DNA from: CAZAQS01 sp964486825
GTDB taxonomy: Bacteria > Chloroflexota > Anaerolineae > Anaerolineales > UBA4823
Direction: 5' to 3'
Length of the DNA: 5,980 nt
Assembly (NCBI GenBank): GCA_964486825.1
Contig: CAZAQS010000290.1
Coordinates: 1 to 5,980, forward strand
Below the pieces are notes generated by a model. It had not been told where the DNA came from. It ran no database searches and worked only from the letters and a program-made list of their open reading frames with translations. The first letter of the stretch is position 1; every line of letters starts with the position of its first letter. Of the stretch, positions 1-5,980 are shown in pieces. The position numbers and the translations under genes are program-made.

Positions 1-282
1 GTAGTAGCTGGCTCGAACGTTACCCGCACGGCATTCATTGTGACAAACTCCCCCGAAGCCGTTTCCATGCAGATCCTGCACGTCCTCAAGCGGGGCGTGA
101 CGATGCTGTCCGGCACAGGAGCCTATACCGGAGCAGAGCGTTCAGTTCTGTATTGTGTGGTTAGCCGTGGGGAAGTAAACCAGCTAAAAACACTGGTGCG
201 CGAGTCTGATCCGGAAGCTTTTATGGTCATCGGTCAGGCTCAAGAAGCTCTTGGAGCAGGTTTCCTGCCGCTTAAGAGTTGA
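1..282 (+). CDS. YitT/DUF2179-family membrane protein, C-terminal fragment (5' end outside window)
   Basis: The frame is open from the first base and ends at TGA 280-282, so only about 93 C-terminal residues are visible. The visible part looks like the soluble DUF2179 domain that follows the membrane half of YitT-type proteins: a strand ending in TAFIVT, a helix with 'LKRGVTML', then the diagnostic 'GTGAYTGAERSVLYCVVSR', and an 'ESDPEAFMVIGQAQEALGAGF' ending. In the family this domain is cytoplasmic, and the whole protein is an integral membrane protein of uncertain function (sometimes proposed as a transporter). The GTG at position 40 lies inside the conserved domain and is not a real start. 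No TAG stop, frameshift or other damage is seen. A spacer of 158 bp separates it from the sigma-factor gene, so it is probably a different transcription unit. Confidence 0.85.
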   Translation, partial: VVAGSNVTRTAFIVTNSPEAVSMQILHVLKRGVTMLSGTGAYTGAERSVLYCVVSRGEVNQLKTLVRESDPEAFMVIGQAQEALGAGFLPLKS

Positions 283-302
283 GGCAGAATAAAGAGAATT
301 TT

Positions 303-331
303 GCAACCCGGGCTGATATTCTACGTATACA
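303..331 (+). promoter_or_regulatory. Candidate promoter of the sigma/anti-sigma operon (weak)
   Basis: GCAACC at 303-308 followed after 15 bp by CGTA (324-327) resembles an ECF-sigma promoter (GGAAC-type -35 and CGT-type -10), as expected if the sigma factor controls its own operon. The same stretch also reads TTGCAA (301-306), 19 bp, TATACA (326-331), a poor housekeeping promoter. Either would leave a leader of about 100 nt before the GTG start at 441. It is a motif match only, with a suboptimal -35. Confidence 0.25.
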
Positions 332-369
332 TTTTAGCAACAACAACCGTCATAGCCTGTAAACCTCGG

Positions 370-411
370 CAGCTTTAGAGCTGTTTGATAACCGGAAGCA
401 TCCGGGTTATC
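370..411 (+). other. Two adjacent small hairpins in the spacer before the sigma gene
   Basis: The first is CAGCT (370-374), loop TTAG, AGCTG (379-383), followed by TTT. The second is GATAACCGGA (387-396), loop AGCA (397-400), TCCGGGTTATC (401-411), ten pairs with one bulged G. Neither has a long T-run after it, so a strong intrinsic terminator is not convincing. They may be a weak terminator of the upstream gene or structure in the operon leader. The second ends 18 nt before the ribosome-binding site of the sigma gene. Confidence 0.45.
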
Positions 412-440
412 CTTGGGGACAGTCGACCAGGAGAAGAGTT

Positions 441-1034
441 GTGAGTGAGTTAGAGTCAGAGTGGCTTAACAGAGCCCTCAAGGGCGATCAGGAGGCCTTC
501 GGCCGATTGGTCGAAACCTACCAAAACCCCGTATATAACCTGTGTTACAGGATGTTGGGTAATGCCAACGATGCAGAGGATGCTGCACAAGAAACCTTTC
601 TACGCGCCTATAACGGTCTAAAAAGATATGACAGGCAACGCTCGTTTTCTACCTGGTTATTATCCATAGCTGCCCATTATTGCATCGACCAAATCCGTAA
701 ACGGCGCTTTACCATCATGTCTTTCGAGGAACTACCGCACTTCGATCCTCCCGATCTGGGGCTTGGACCTGAAAGCTCTGTTGTTAGAAAACAAAAACAA
801 CGCCAGGTCCAGGTGCTGCTCGAGAGTCTATCTCCCCAGGATCGGGCTGCCGTGGTGTTACGCTATTGGTATGATCTCTCCTACGAAGAGATTGGAGAAT
901 CACTCTCTCTGACAGTTAGTGCAGTTAAAAGCCGCTTGCATCGTGCAAGACGTGAGCTGGCCACCACATGGATGGAGCAAGAGCCAATTTCCCAAGCTGT
1001 TGAAAGGACACGCCATGAATCACCAGCCTTTTGA
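441..1034 (+). CDS. RNA polymerase sigma factor, ECF (sigma-70 family) type
   Basis: A 197-residue protein with the two-domain plan of extracytoplasmic-function sigma factors. Region 2 spans about residues 20-89: the core-binding helix has 'YRMLGNANDAEDAAQETFLRAY' character (residues 36-57), and the -10 reading part includes 'FSTWLLSIAAHYCIDQIRKRR' (69-89). A linker of about 37 residues follows, then region 4 at about 127-174 with the helix-turn-helix 'LSYEEIGESLSLTVSAVKSR' and 'LHRARREL'. Sigma regions 1 and 3 are absent, as usual for this group. Length fits the family (usually 160-210). The GTG start is chosen because AGGAGAAG (429-436) lies 4 nt upstream and the protein begins right at the expected helix. 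The 3' end overlaps the anti-sigma gene by 20 nt, so it directs transcription with that protein as its likely negative partner. The exact ECF group and the regulon cannot be told from the window. Confidence 0.95.
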   Translation: MSELESEWLNRALKGDQEAFGRLVETYQNPVYNLCYRMLGNANDAEDAAQETFLRAYNGLKRYDRQRSFSTWLLSIAAHYCIDQIRKRRFTIMSFEELPHFDPPDLGLGPESSVVRKQKQRQVQVLLESLSPQDRAAVVLRYWYDLSYEEIGESLSLTVSAVKSRLHRARRELATTWMEQEPISQAVERTRHESPAF

Positions 1035-1554
1035 ATCCTGGCTATTGTCTGATGAAGACCTGGAACAGGAACAGGACCGCTCTCTTCGAGAACACTTAAG
1101 ACACTGCGAGCGTTGTGCAAGCCTGGATGCCTCTTGGAATGAGATACACCAGTTGTTTACGGGAGCCCCCAAGGTTAGCCCGGAAGCAGGCTTTACAGCT
1201 CGCTGGCAGGAAAGGCAGGCTTTAGAGCGGAAGAAGCAGCATACCCGCCAATCCTGGGTCTTGCTTATGTTAACTGCCGGTGTTACGGCAATCTTATTCC
1301 TCGTCTTGGGCTTACAAACGGTAGAGCTTCTACGCTATCCGGAACAACTTATCTTGCTTATGATTTACCGTATTGTTACGCTAGTAGGTTATGCGTTTGC
1401 AACCCAAAACCTGGTTTTCTCTTTGTTTGGTACGGTTTTAGAACTGGTACCTGGACCAGTATGGATTGGTCTTTTTGGTGCATTCACAATGGTCTGTGTC
1501 CTATGGTTTGTGATGTTTAAACAGCTCTTGTACTCACGGAGAATAAGCCTATGA
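1015..1554 (+). CDS. Zinc-finger (HxxxCxxC) transmembrane anti-sigma factor
   Basis: A 179-residue protein from the ATG at 1015, which overlaps the sigma-gene end by 20 nt and has AAAGGA (1003-1008) 6 nt upstream. Earlier in-frame starts such as 919 lie deep inside the sigma gene and are rejected. The N-terminal part holds the zinc anti-sigma (zf-HC2) signature H27-x3-C31-x2-C34 in 'HLRHCERC', which in the family folds around Zn and clamps the sigma factor in the cytoplasm. A charged linker (about 50-80) leads to a clear membrane segment at about 81-103 and then further hydrophobic stretches (about 111-130 and 133-168), so the C-terminal half probably crosses the membrane two to four times. 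That differs from the common single-pass anti-sigma with a large outside domain, since almost no extracytoplasmic sensor domain is left. The last residues are basic (YSRRISL). The gene shares ATGA with the next one. Confidence 0.88.
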   Translation: MNHQPFESWLLSDEDLEQEQDRSLREHLRHCERCASLDASWNEIHQLFTGAPKVSPEAGFTARWQERQALERKKQHTRQSWVLLMLTAGVTAILFLVLGLQTVELLRYPEQLILLMIYRIVTLVGYAFATQNLVFSLFGTVLELVPGPVWIGLFGAFTMVCVLWFVMFKQLLYSRRISL

Positions 1555-2768
1555 AAAACATAACGAAACTTTTTATTAGTTTTACCTTGCTAGCCCTGTT
1601 CGTTTTACCAGTAACAGCACTAGCTGCAACCTCTACGGAAAATTTGCCCCGTACTCCCATGGATGAGTTTGTCATGGGGGGCAACTTTACCCTCCCCAGT
1701 AATGAGACACTCCGCGGGAACCTGTGGATCATGGGCGGGAATGCGACGCTAGAGTCAGGTTCTCGTGTTACGGGTGATGTGATGTTGCTGGGCGGCAATG
1801 TCAACATCGATGGAGAAGTCAGCGGCAATATCAACGTCATGGGTGGGAATATTGACTTGAGGAACCAGGCCGTTGTCAGGGGCGATCTTAATATCGTAGG
1901 AGGTTCCTATAATCGCAGTCCTAACGCCCGCATCGAAGGGAATGTTAACACCGGTCCAAGAGGGCCGTTCCAGCTGATGCTACCGAGTGGAGTGCGACTG
2001 CCGGCTGTGGAGGTGAGGACCTACCCCTTCTGGGATATCATCTCCTTCTTCTTCCGGGCATTTTTGGTCGCCGCGCTGGCTGTCCTGGCAGTTATGTTCT
2101 GGCCAAGGCATATCCAAAGAATCGGGCAGACCTCCTTAGCACAACCTTTGGCAGCAGGTGGGTTGGGACTCCTGACCGCGGTTGTAGCTCCGATAATCCT
2201 GCTGGTAATGACAATTACCATTATTCTCATTCCTGTGACGTTAATTGGATTGACACTACTGGCTGTGATGGCCTTGCTGGGATGGATTGCAATCGGTATG
2301 GAGGTTGGCCAACGCATGGCAGCCTCCCTCAACCAGGAGTGGGCGCTGCCAGTTTCTGCTGGAATAGGAACTTTGGTTTTTACAATCGTAGCGATTGGGA
2401 TTGATCGATTGGTACCCTGTGTAGGCTGGGTTGTACCGGTTCTCCTAGGTCTGGTTGGATTGGGGGCAGTGATCCTGACCCGCTTTGGGACTCAACCCTA
2501 TCCTGGGCCGGTTCTTCCTCCGCCCCCTCCAGGCGGGCCGAGTAGGCCGGTTTCTCCATATTCCTCGCCTCCTGCTCCACAACCCACCTATCCAGAACCA
2601 GCTCCTTGGGAGGAGGAGTACAGGGAGGAGGAAGAAACTCCTCCTGGAGCAGTTACATATCCGGTTCCACCTGCTGAAGAACCTACTCCCCCTGAAACAC
2701 CTGCTGCTCCACCAGAAACCCCTTATCCGGACTCCCCAGACGCGCCTCCTGAGGAGAGAGCACCGTAA
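1551..2768 (+). CDS. Exported bactofilin-like beta-solenoid membrane protein with Pro/Glu-rich tail
   Basis: A 405-residue protein whose ATG overlaps the anti-sigma stop (ATGA), with GGAG (1538-1541) 9 nt upstream. Domains in order: a signal peptide (residues 1-25, hydrophobic core, ALA|A cleavage-like site); a right-handed beta-solenoid-like repeat at about 41-133 with 'GGN' at 43, 62, 81 and 98 and GGS at 117 (period 17-19), each paired with a G-N or G-D turn at 56, 75, 92, 111 and 130; four or five membrane segments (about 163-184, 203-227, 229-250, 266-284, 287-309); and a tail of about 90 residues (316-405) dominated by Pro, Glu, Tyr and Thr. The repeat resembles polymer-forming (bactofilin-like) proteins, but true bactofilins are cytoplasmic and lack a signal peptide and polytopic membrane domain. 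Likely role: an envelope structural or sensing partner of the sigma/anti-sigma pair. This is inferred from the operon; the biochemical function is unknown. Confidence 0.82.
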   Translation: MKNITKLFISFTLLALFVLPVTALAATSTENLPRTPMDEFVMGGNFTLPSNETLRGNLWIMGGNATLESGSRVTGDVMLLGGNVNIDGEVSGNINVMGGNIDLRNQAVVRGDLNIVGGSYNRSPNARIEGNVNTGPRGPFQLMLPSGVRLPAVEVRTYPFWDIISFFFRAFLVAALAVLAVMFWPRHIQRIGQTSLAQPLAAGGLGLLTAVVAPIILLVMTITIILIPVTLIGLTLLAVMALLGWIAIGMEVGQRMAASLNQEWALPVSAGIGTLVFTIVAIGIDRLVPCVGWVVPVLLGLVGLGAVILTRFGTQPYPGPVLPPPPPGGPSRPVSPYSSPPAPQPTYPEPAPWEEEYREEEETPPGAVTYPVPPAEEPTPPETPAAPPETPYPDSPDAPPEERAP

Positions 2769-2797
2769 AGATCTTAAAAGTCAAGGCAAAACCAGGT

Positions 2798-2843
2798 GTT
2801 CCGTCCAATTTGATCTCTAATAATTTGAGATCATGGACGGAAC
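2798..2843. terminator. Long hairpin between convergent genes, probable bidirectional terminator
   Basis: GTTCCGTCCA (2798-2807) pairs perfectly with TGGACGGAAC (2834-2843), and TGATCTC (2811-2817) with GAGATCA (2827-2833). This gives 17 base pairs with only a three-base bulge (2808-2810) and a nine-base loop (2818-2826). It lies 29 nt after the TAA of the beta-solenoid gene and 3 nt beyond the TAA of era. T-runs are short on both sides (CCCTTTAA on the + strand, GGTTTTG on the other), so it is not a textbook rho-independent terminator, but position and symmetry fit one serving both transcripts, or a 3'-end stabiliser. Confidence 0.7.
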
Positions 2844-2846
2844 CCT

Positions 2847-3752
2847 TTAATACCCGAACCAGCGAAGGATCTTTTCGTCGTTTCGCCAGTTCTTCCGTAC
2901 TTTTACCTTTAATTGTAGGTACACCTTCCTACCACTCATCTTCTCGATTTCCTGGCGCGCCGAAGAGCCGATTTTTTTCAACATCGCACCAGATTGTCCA
3001 ATTACGATTGGTTTATGAGATTCACGCTCTACAAAAATGGTGGCAGCGATATAAGCTCCATGTTCGTTACGTTCTGTGTATTCGTCGATGCGGACGGTGA
3101 TACCATGTGGAATCTCATCTCTTAAGCTGATCAATGCAGCTTCACGGATCAGATCGCTTGAAATCTCGCGCTCATAGAGGTCTGTGATCTGTCCTTCAGG
3201 ATACAAGGCTTCGCTCTCGGGTAAGCGTATACGTATCTCTTCTATCAATTGATCTAGGTTATCCCCACGGGTTGCAGAAATTCTTAGTGCCTTAACTTGC
3301 GGCAAGAGTTCGAGGAATTCTCTTTCGTTTTGTACGAGTAGATCCTCTGGTACTTCATCGATCTTATTGAATGCCAGGATGACAGGAATATCCCGGTCAA
3401 CAGTGGATAACAGATCGATTAGCAAGCGGTCCTCCTCCATAATCCTCTCACTGGCGTCTATCATGAATAGGATTAAATCGCTCTCTTCGAGCGCTTCGCG
3501 GGCTTGTTTGTTCATGCTTTCGCCCAATTTATGACGAGGCTGGTGGACTCCAGGGGTATCTACGAAGATAATCTGGGTGTGCTCCAAGGTCAGAATTCCT
3601 AACTGGCGCCGGCGGGTTGTTTGTGGCCTTGGTGAAACTGCTGCGATCTTTTGACCCATCAAGGAGTTGATCAGCGTAGACTTGCCAACATTTGGACGTC
3701 CCATGACAGCCACAAATCCGGAGGAGTAGGTTGAATTCGAGTTTGATTCCAT
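2847..3752 (-). CDS. era: GTPase Era, ribosome assembly
   Basis: A 301-residue protein, equal in length to well-studied Era proteins. It binds GTP and the 3' end of 16S rRNA and is needed for 30S subunit maturation. Numbered from the ATG, the GTPase domain shows G1 GRPNVGKST (18-26), G2 with TTRRR (45-49), G3 DTPG (65-68), G4 NKID (129-132) and G5 SAT (159-161). The C-terminal KH RNA-binding domain has 'VIGQSGAMLKKIG' (250-262) and ends in the Era-typical KNWRNDEKILRWFGY. The ATG at 3752 is preferred over the in-frame GTG at 3761 (three residues longer): both have a weak GAG-containing site upstream, and GGTGAG precedes the ATG by 4 nt. The gene is convergent with the beta-solenoid operon and divergent from rpoB; common era neighbours (ybeY, recO, cdd) are not next to it. 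All key residues are intact, so it should be functional. Confidence 0.97.
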   Translation of the reverse strand: MESNSNSTYSSGFVAVMGRPNVGKSTLINSLMGQKIAAVSPRPQTTRRRQLGILTLEHTQIIFVDTPGVHQPRHKLGESMNKQAREALEESDLILFMIDASERIMEEDRLLIDLLSTVDRDIPVILAFNKIDEVPEDLLVQNEREFLELLPQVKALRISATRGDNLDQLIEEIRIRLPESEALYPEGQITDLYEREISSDLIREAALISLRDEIPHGITVRIDEYTERNEHGAYIAATIFVERESHKPIVIGQSGAMLKKIGSSARQEIEKMSGRKVYLQLKVKVRKNWRNDEKILRWFGY

Positions 3753-3852
3753 TGTTCTCACCGTTCTCAGTTTACTGGAAGGAGATTCGATAGACTGCGA
3801 TTAACCCCCCATTAAAATAAATCAAAATACCAAAATTGATACCAATTATCGC

Positions 3853-3881
3853 TTGACCAGAAATAGCGTGGTTGATATAAT
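3853..3881 (+). promoter_or_regulatory. Strong housekeeping promoter with extended -10, upstream of rpoB
   Basis: TTGACC (3853-3858), 17 bp, TATAAT (3876-3881): five of six -35 bases and all six -10 bases match the sigma-70 consensus at ideal spacing. TGA at 3873-3875 supplies the TGn extended -10 element. It sits in an AT-rich stretch in the gap between era and rpoB. Transcription should start near 3888 and give a leader of about 255 nt before the rpoB ATG at 4145. Confidence 0.75.
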
Positions 3882-3918
3882 ACTTATTCGTGAATCAGAC
3901 AAGATATTACGGATCTGA

Positions 3919-4094
3919 TATGTTACAACCATCAGGCTTATTGTGGACCGCTTTGCACAGGTCCTCGGCCTGGCAGTGATGCGCCAGGCCTTATTGCCAT
4001 TGATCGAAATGCTCCGAAATTCGAGCTTGATTATGATATTGATTTTACCCCAATATACGAAGTGGGGAAACTCATTGAAAGATTAATGTTGTAG
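3919..4094 (+). pseudogene. Likely decayed remnant of an electron-transfer-flavoprotein-alpha-like C-terminus
   Basis: Two protein-like pieces overlap in different frames. In the frame ending at TAG 4092-4094, the 'APGLIAIDRNAPKFELDYD' stretch, continued to 'YEVGKLIERLML', resembles the C-terminus of ETF alpha (FixB), where a strand of the type VAINKDPEAPIF is followed by ADYGIVGD and EVVPALTEAL. In the frame one base away, 'RLIVDRFAQVLGLAVMR' (about 3934-3981) resembles the LAExLGAAVGASR segment that lies some 60 residues earlier in that family. No ATG starts either piece properly; the downstream frame is bounded by TGA at 3891. An internally deleted and frameshifted remnant explains both, but the similarity comes from memory and was not aligned. 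It could also be a chance open stretch in a leader. No start, ribosome-binding site or complete domain is present, so it is unlikely to make a functional protein. Confidence 0.35.
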
Positions 4095-4144
4095 GCAAAA
4101 GCCTTGGTTTTATCGAAAGTTTCGCCATAGATTAGGAGAGACGT

Positions 4145-5980
4145 ATGGCATCAGATTTTCCCAGCAAGTCTTACGCGCGTATCCAGGTTAGCCTCCCCCT
4201 GCCCGATCTGATCGAGGTACAGTTAGAGTCCTTCGAGCGGCTCAAGCAAGAGGGCCTGGGGGATCTTTTCCACGAGCTGTCCCCTATCGAGTCGTACAAC
4301 AAGGGGATGAAGCTGTATTTTCCCAGCCGCACCCCTGAGTCTGATCAATGGGGACTGACCTAGTGGTTTGGTGAGCCCAAGCACACGCTTGACGAGTGTG
4401 TCGAAAGGGATTTGACCTACGCCAGCCCATTATATGTCTCGGTCCTCTTGGCTGGACCGGATGTACCCGAGCCAATCAAGCAGGATATTTTCCTGGGCGA
4501 TTTCCCAGAAATGACGGAGAAGGGTACATTCATCATCAACGGAACCGAGCGGGTGGTCGTGTCCCAGCTGATCCGTTCCCCAGGTGTCTATTTCGAAGCT
4601 CCAGTAGATCGCTCGACCGGGCGGCCTCTGGCAATTGCTAAGCTGATACCCGATCGGGGCGCCTGGATGGAGTTCGAAACTCGTAAAAGTGACTACCTTA
4701 CCTTGCGCTTTAATCGCAAGCGCACCGTACCGATCACCATTTTCCTGCGAGCCTTAGCAGCTGTAGATGACGGTCTGCAAGATTCGCCTCTCAAAGAGGG
4801 GACAGACGAAGAGCTCCTGGAGCTGTTTGGTGATGTGGACAATAATCCTGACCGGATGTACATCGCTTCCACGCTCTACCAGGAACCCGAGTGGGATCTC
4901 AGTGGAAATTTGACCATCGCTCAGGCCGCTTTGCTCGAGTTCTTCAAGCGAATGCGTCCTGGAGACCCGGCCACACTGGACAATGCTCGAGAGTTTCTCG
5001 AGGAGCAGCTCTTCGACCAGCGTCATTACGACCTGGAGCGTGTTGGGCGCTATAAATTAAACCAGAAGCTGGACCTGCAAAGCCGGGTGCCGATTTCCCA
5101 TCGGATGATCACGAAATGGGATATCGTTCGCTTGGTGCGGCGCATGATCCAGATCAATAACGGCACCCAGGCAGCCGATGATATCGACCACCTGGGCAAT
5201 CGCCGCGCCAAAACTGTTGGCGAGCTGATTCAAAACAAGTTGCGCATAGGTTTGCGCCGTATGGAGCGCGTGATTAAAGAGCGCATGTCCATCCGTGACC
5301 AGGACCAGCTCTCGCCAATAACTCTCATTAATATCAGGCCCGTGGTTGCTGCCTTGCGCGAGTTCTTTGGCTCCAGCCAGCTTTCGCAGTTCATGGACCA
5401 AACAAATCCGCTGGCTGAGTTGCGCCACAAGCGAACCCTTTCGGCGCTCGGTCCGGGCGGCTTACGGCGAGAGCGGGCCGGATTTGATGTACGTGACGTG
5501 CACCACTCCCACTACGGGCGGATCTGCCCAATCGAGACGCCTGAAGGTCCTAACATTGGTCTGATCGGTCGACTGGCTTCCTTTGCCCGTGTCAACGAGT
5601 ATGGTTTCATCGAAACGCCATACCGGCGGGTGAGACGCGCCCTGGGGATCCAGGATGAACGCCTGGTTGGTAGAGCGTTGGCAGAGAACCTGACCGATCC
5701 TCAAACGGGTGAAGTCATCGGCAGCGAAGGTGACCGGATTACACCAGAAATGTTTGAAGCCATCGGCAAGCTTGATAAGGCAGAGGTTTTAATCGTCCCG
5801 TTTGTGACGACAGAGATGGAGTATCTGTCTGCAGATGTCGAGGACCGCTTCGTTATCGCTCAGGCAAATACGCCTCTGGAAGAGCATGACGAGTTTGTAC
5901 GCCGCAGGATTTCCTCGCGCTACCACTCGACCTTTATCTTTACATCGCCCACCTCCATCGATTATATGGATGTGGCTCCG
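4145..5980 (+). CDS. rpoB: DNA-directed RNA polymerase subunit beta, N-terminal half, interrupted by in-frame TAG (3' end outside window)
   Basis: The catalytic core subunit that with beta' forms the active centre of RNA polymerase. AGGAGAG (4134-4140) is 4 nt before the ATG, which fixes the start. The window covers 612 codons, about half the protein. Seen in order (codon numbers count the TAG as 73): N-terminal SYARIQVSLPLPDLIEVQ; 'WFGEPKHTLDEC' followed by ERDLTYASPLYV (from 74); 'INGTERVVVSQLIRSPGVYF' (131-150); the rifampicin-binding cluster GSSQLSQFMDQTNPL to LSALGPGGL (409-440); and 'HYGRICPIETPEGPNIGLI' (456-474). The rifampicin cluster has the sensitive-type residues D418, H428 and S433 (E. 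coli D516, H526, S531). One anomaly: codon 73 is TAG (4361-4363), while the frame before and after it is uninterrupted and conserved, so this is a single stop and not a frameshift. Conserved context suggests a tyrosine there. rpoC normally follows downstream; upstream ribosomal-protein genes (rplJ, rplL) are absent, and a separate promoter is present instead. Confidence 0.93.
4361..4363 (+). other. In-frame amber codon (TAG) inside rpoB
   Basis: TAG at codon 73 lies between ...SDQWGLT and WFGEPKHT... of RpoB. Both sides are in the same frame and are typical RpoB sequence. A TAT or TAC (Tyr) to TAG third-base change explains it. The next in-frame ATG is at 4511 (codon 123) with no ribosome-binding site before it, so reinitiation would lose conserved N-terminal sequence. 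Confidence 0.9.

Noticed and set aside
919..1014. N-terminal extension of the anti-sigma protein to the upstream in-frame start at 919
   Set aside because: It would lie wholly inside the sigma region 4 coding sequence, adds residues unlike any anti-sigma factor, and has no ribosome-binding site; the ATG at 1015 has AAAGGA upstream and starts just before the zinc motif.
2600..2665. Inverted repeat of GGAGGAG and CTCCTCC as a regulatory hairpin
   Set aside because: It lies inside coding sequence and follows from Glu-run and Pro-run codons; pairing is imperfect.
2485..2820. 111-codon open frame on the + strand in another frame of the beta-solenoid gene tail
   Set aside because: It is the alternative frame of a low-complexity Pro-rich region; Leu/Arg/His-rich nonsense without a ribosome-binding site.
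3762..3850. Promoter for era on the minus strand in the AT-rich gap
   Set aside because: TTGGTA- and TTGATT-like -35 boxes exist but none has a credible -10 at 16-18 bp, so no promoter could be assigned.
4361..4400. Frameshift as the cause of the rpoB interruption
   Set aside because: Codons on both sides of TAG are in one frame and both encode RpoB-like sequence, so no insertion or deletion is needed.
5057..5428. 123-codon open frame on the minus strand within rpoB
   Set aside because: It is antisense to the best-conserved part of RpoB, has no recognisable domain and reflects the codon bias of the opposite strand.
5369..5464. Rifampicin-resistance substitution in rpoB
   Set aside because: Residues equivalent to E. 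coli D516, H526 and S531 are all of the sensitive type.

Overview
The window looks like ordinary chromosomal DNA of a free-living bacterium, most likely a member of the Chloroflexota (Anaerolineae-like). That placement is an inference from the style of the RpoB and Era proteins and of the sigma / beta-solenoid operon; no database search was possible. Coding density is high, and no CRISPR array, insertion sequence, tRNA or rRNA was seen.

Layout. (1) Positions 1-282 hold the C-terminal end of a YitT/DUF2179-type membrane protein that starts before the window. (2) A short spacer with two small hairpins (370-411) precedes a tightly overlapping three-gene operon on the + strand: an ECF-type sigma factor (441-1034), a zinc-finger (HxxxCxxC) membrane anti-sigma factor (1015-1554), and an exported bactofilin-like beta-solenoid membrane protein with a Pro/Glu-rich tail (1551-2768). 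The gene overlaps (20 nt and 4 nt) imply co-transcription and translational coupling. The arrangement suggests an envelope-sensing regulatory module with a structural effector. (3) A long hairpin (2798-2843) sits between this operon and the convergent gene era (2847-3752, minus strand), an essential ribosome-assembly GTPase. (4) A gap of about 380 bp follows. It holds an AT-rich stretch, an excellent vegetative promoter (TTGACC, 17 bp, TATAAT with an extended -10) and what looks like the decayed C-terminus of an electron-transfer-flavoprotein-alpha-like gene lying in the leader. (5) rpoB (RNA polymerase beta subunit) starts at 4145 and runs off the window end.

The most important anomaly is that the rpoB reading frame is interrupted by one in-frame amber codon (TAG, 4361-4363, codon 73). 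The same frame then continues as highly conserved RpoB for 539 more codons. The stop most simply replaces a tyrosine codon by one base change. It could be a sequencing or assembly error, a true nonsense mutation tolerated by suppression or by a second rpoB, or a sign of amber readthrough. The other five complete stop codons of genes in the window are TGA or TAA; only the pseudogene-like remnant ends in TAG.
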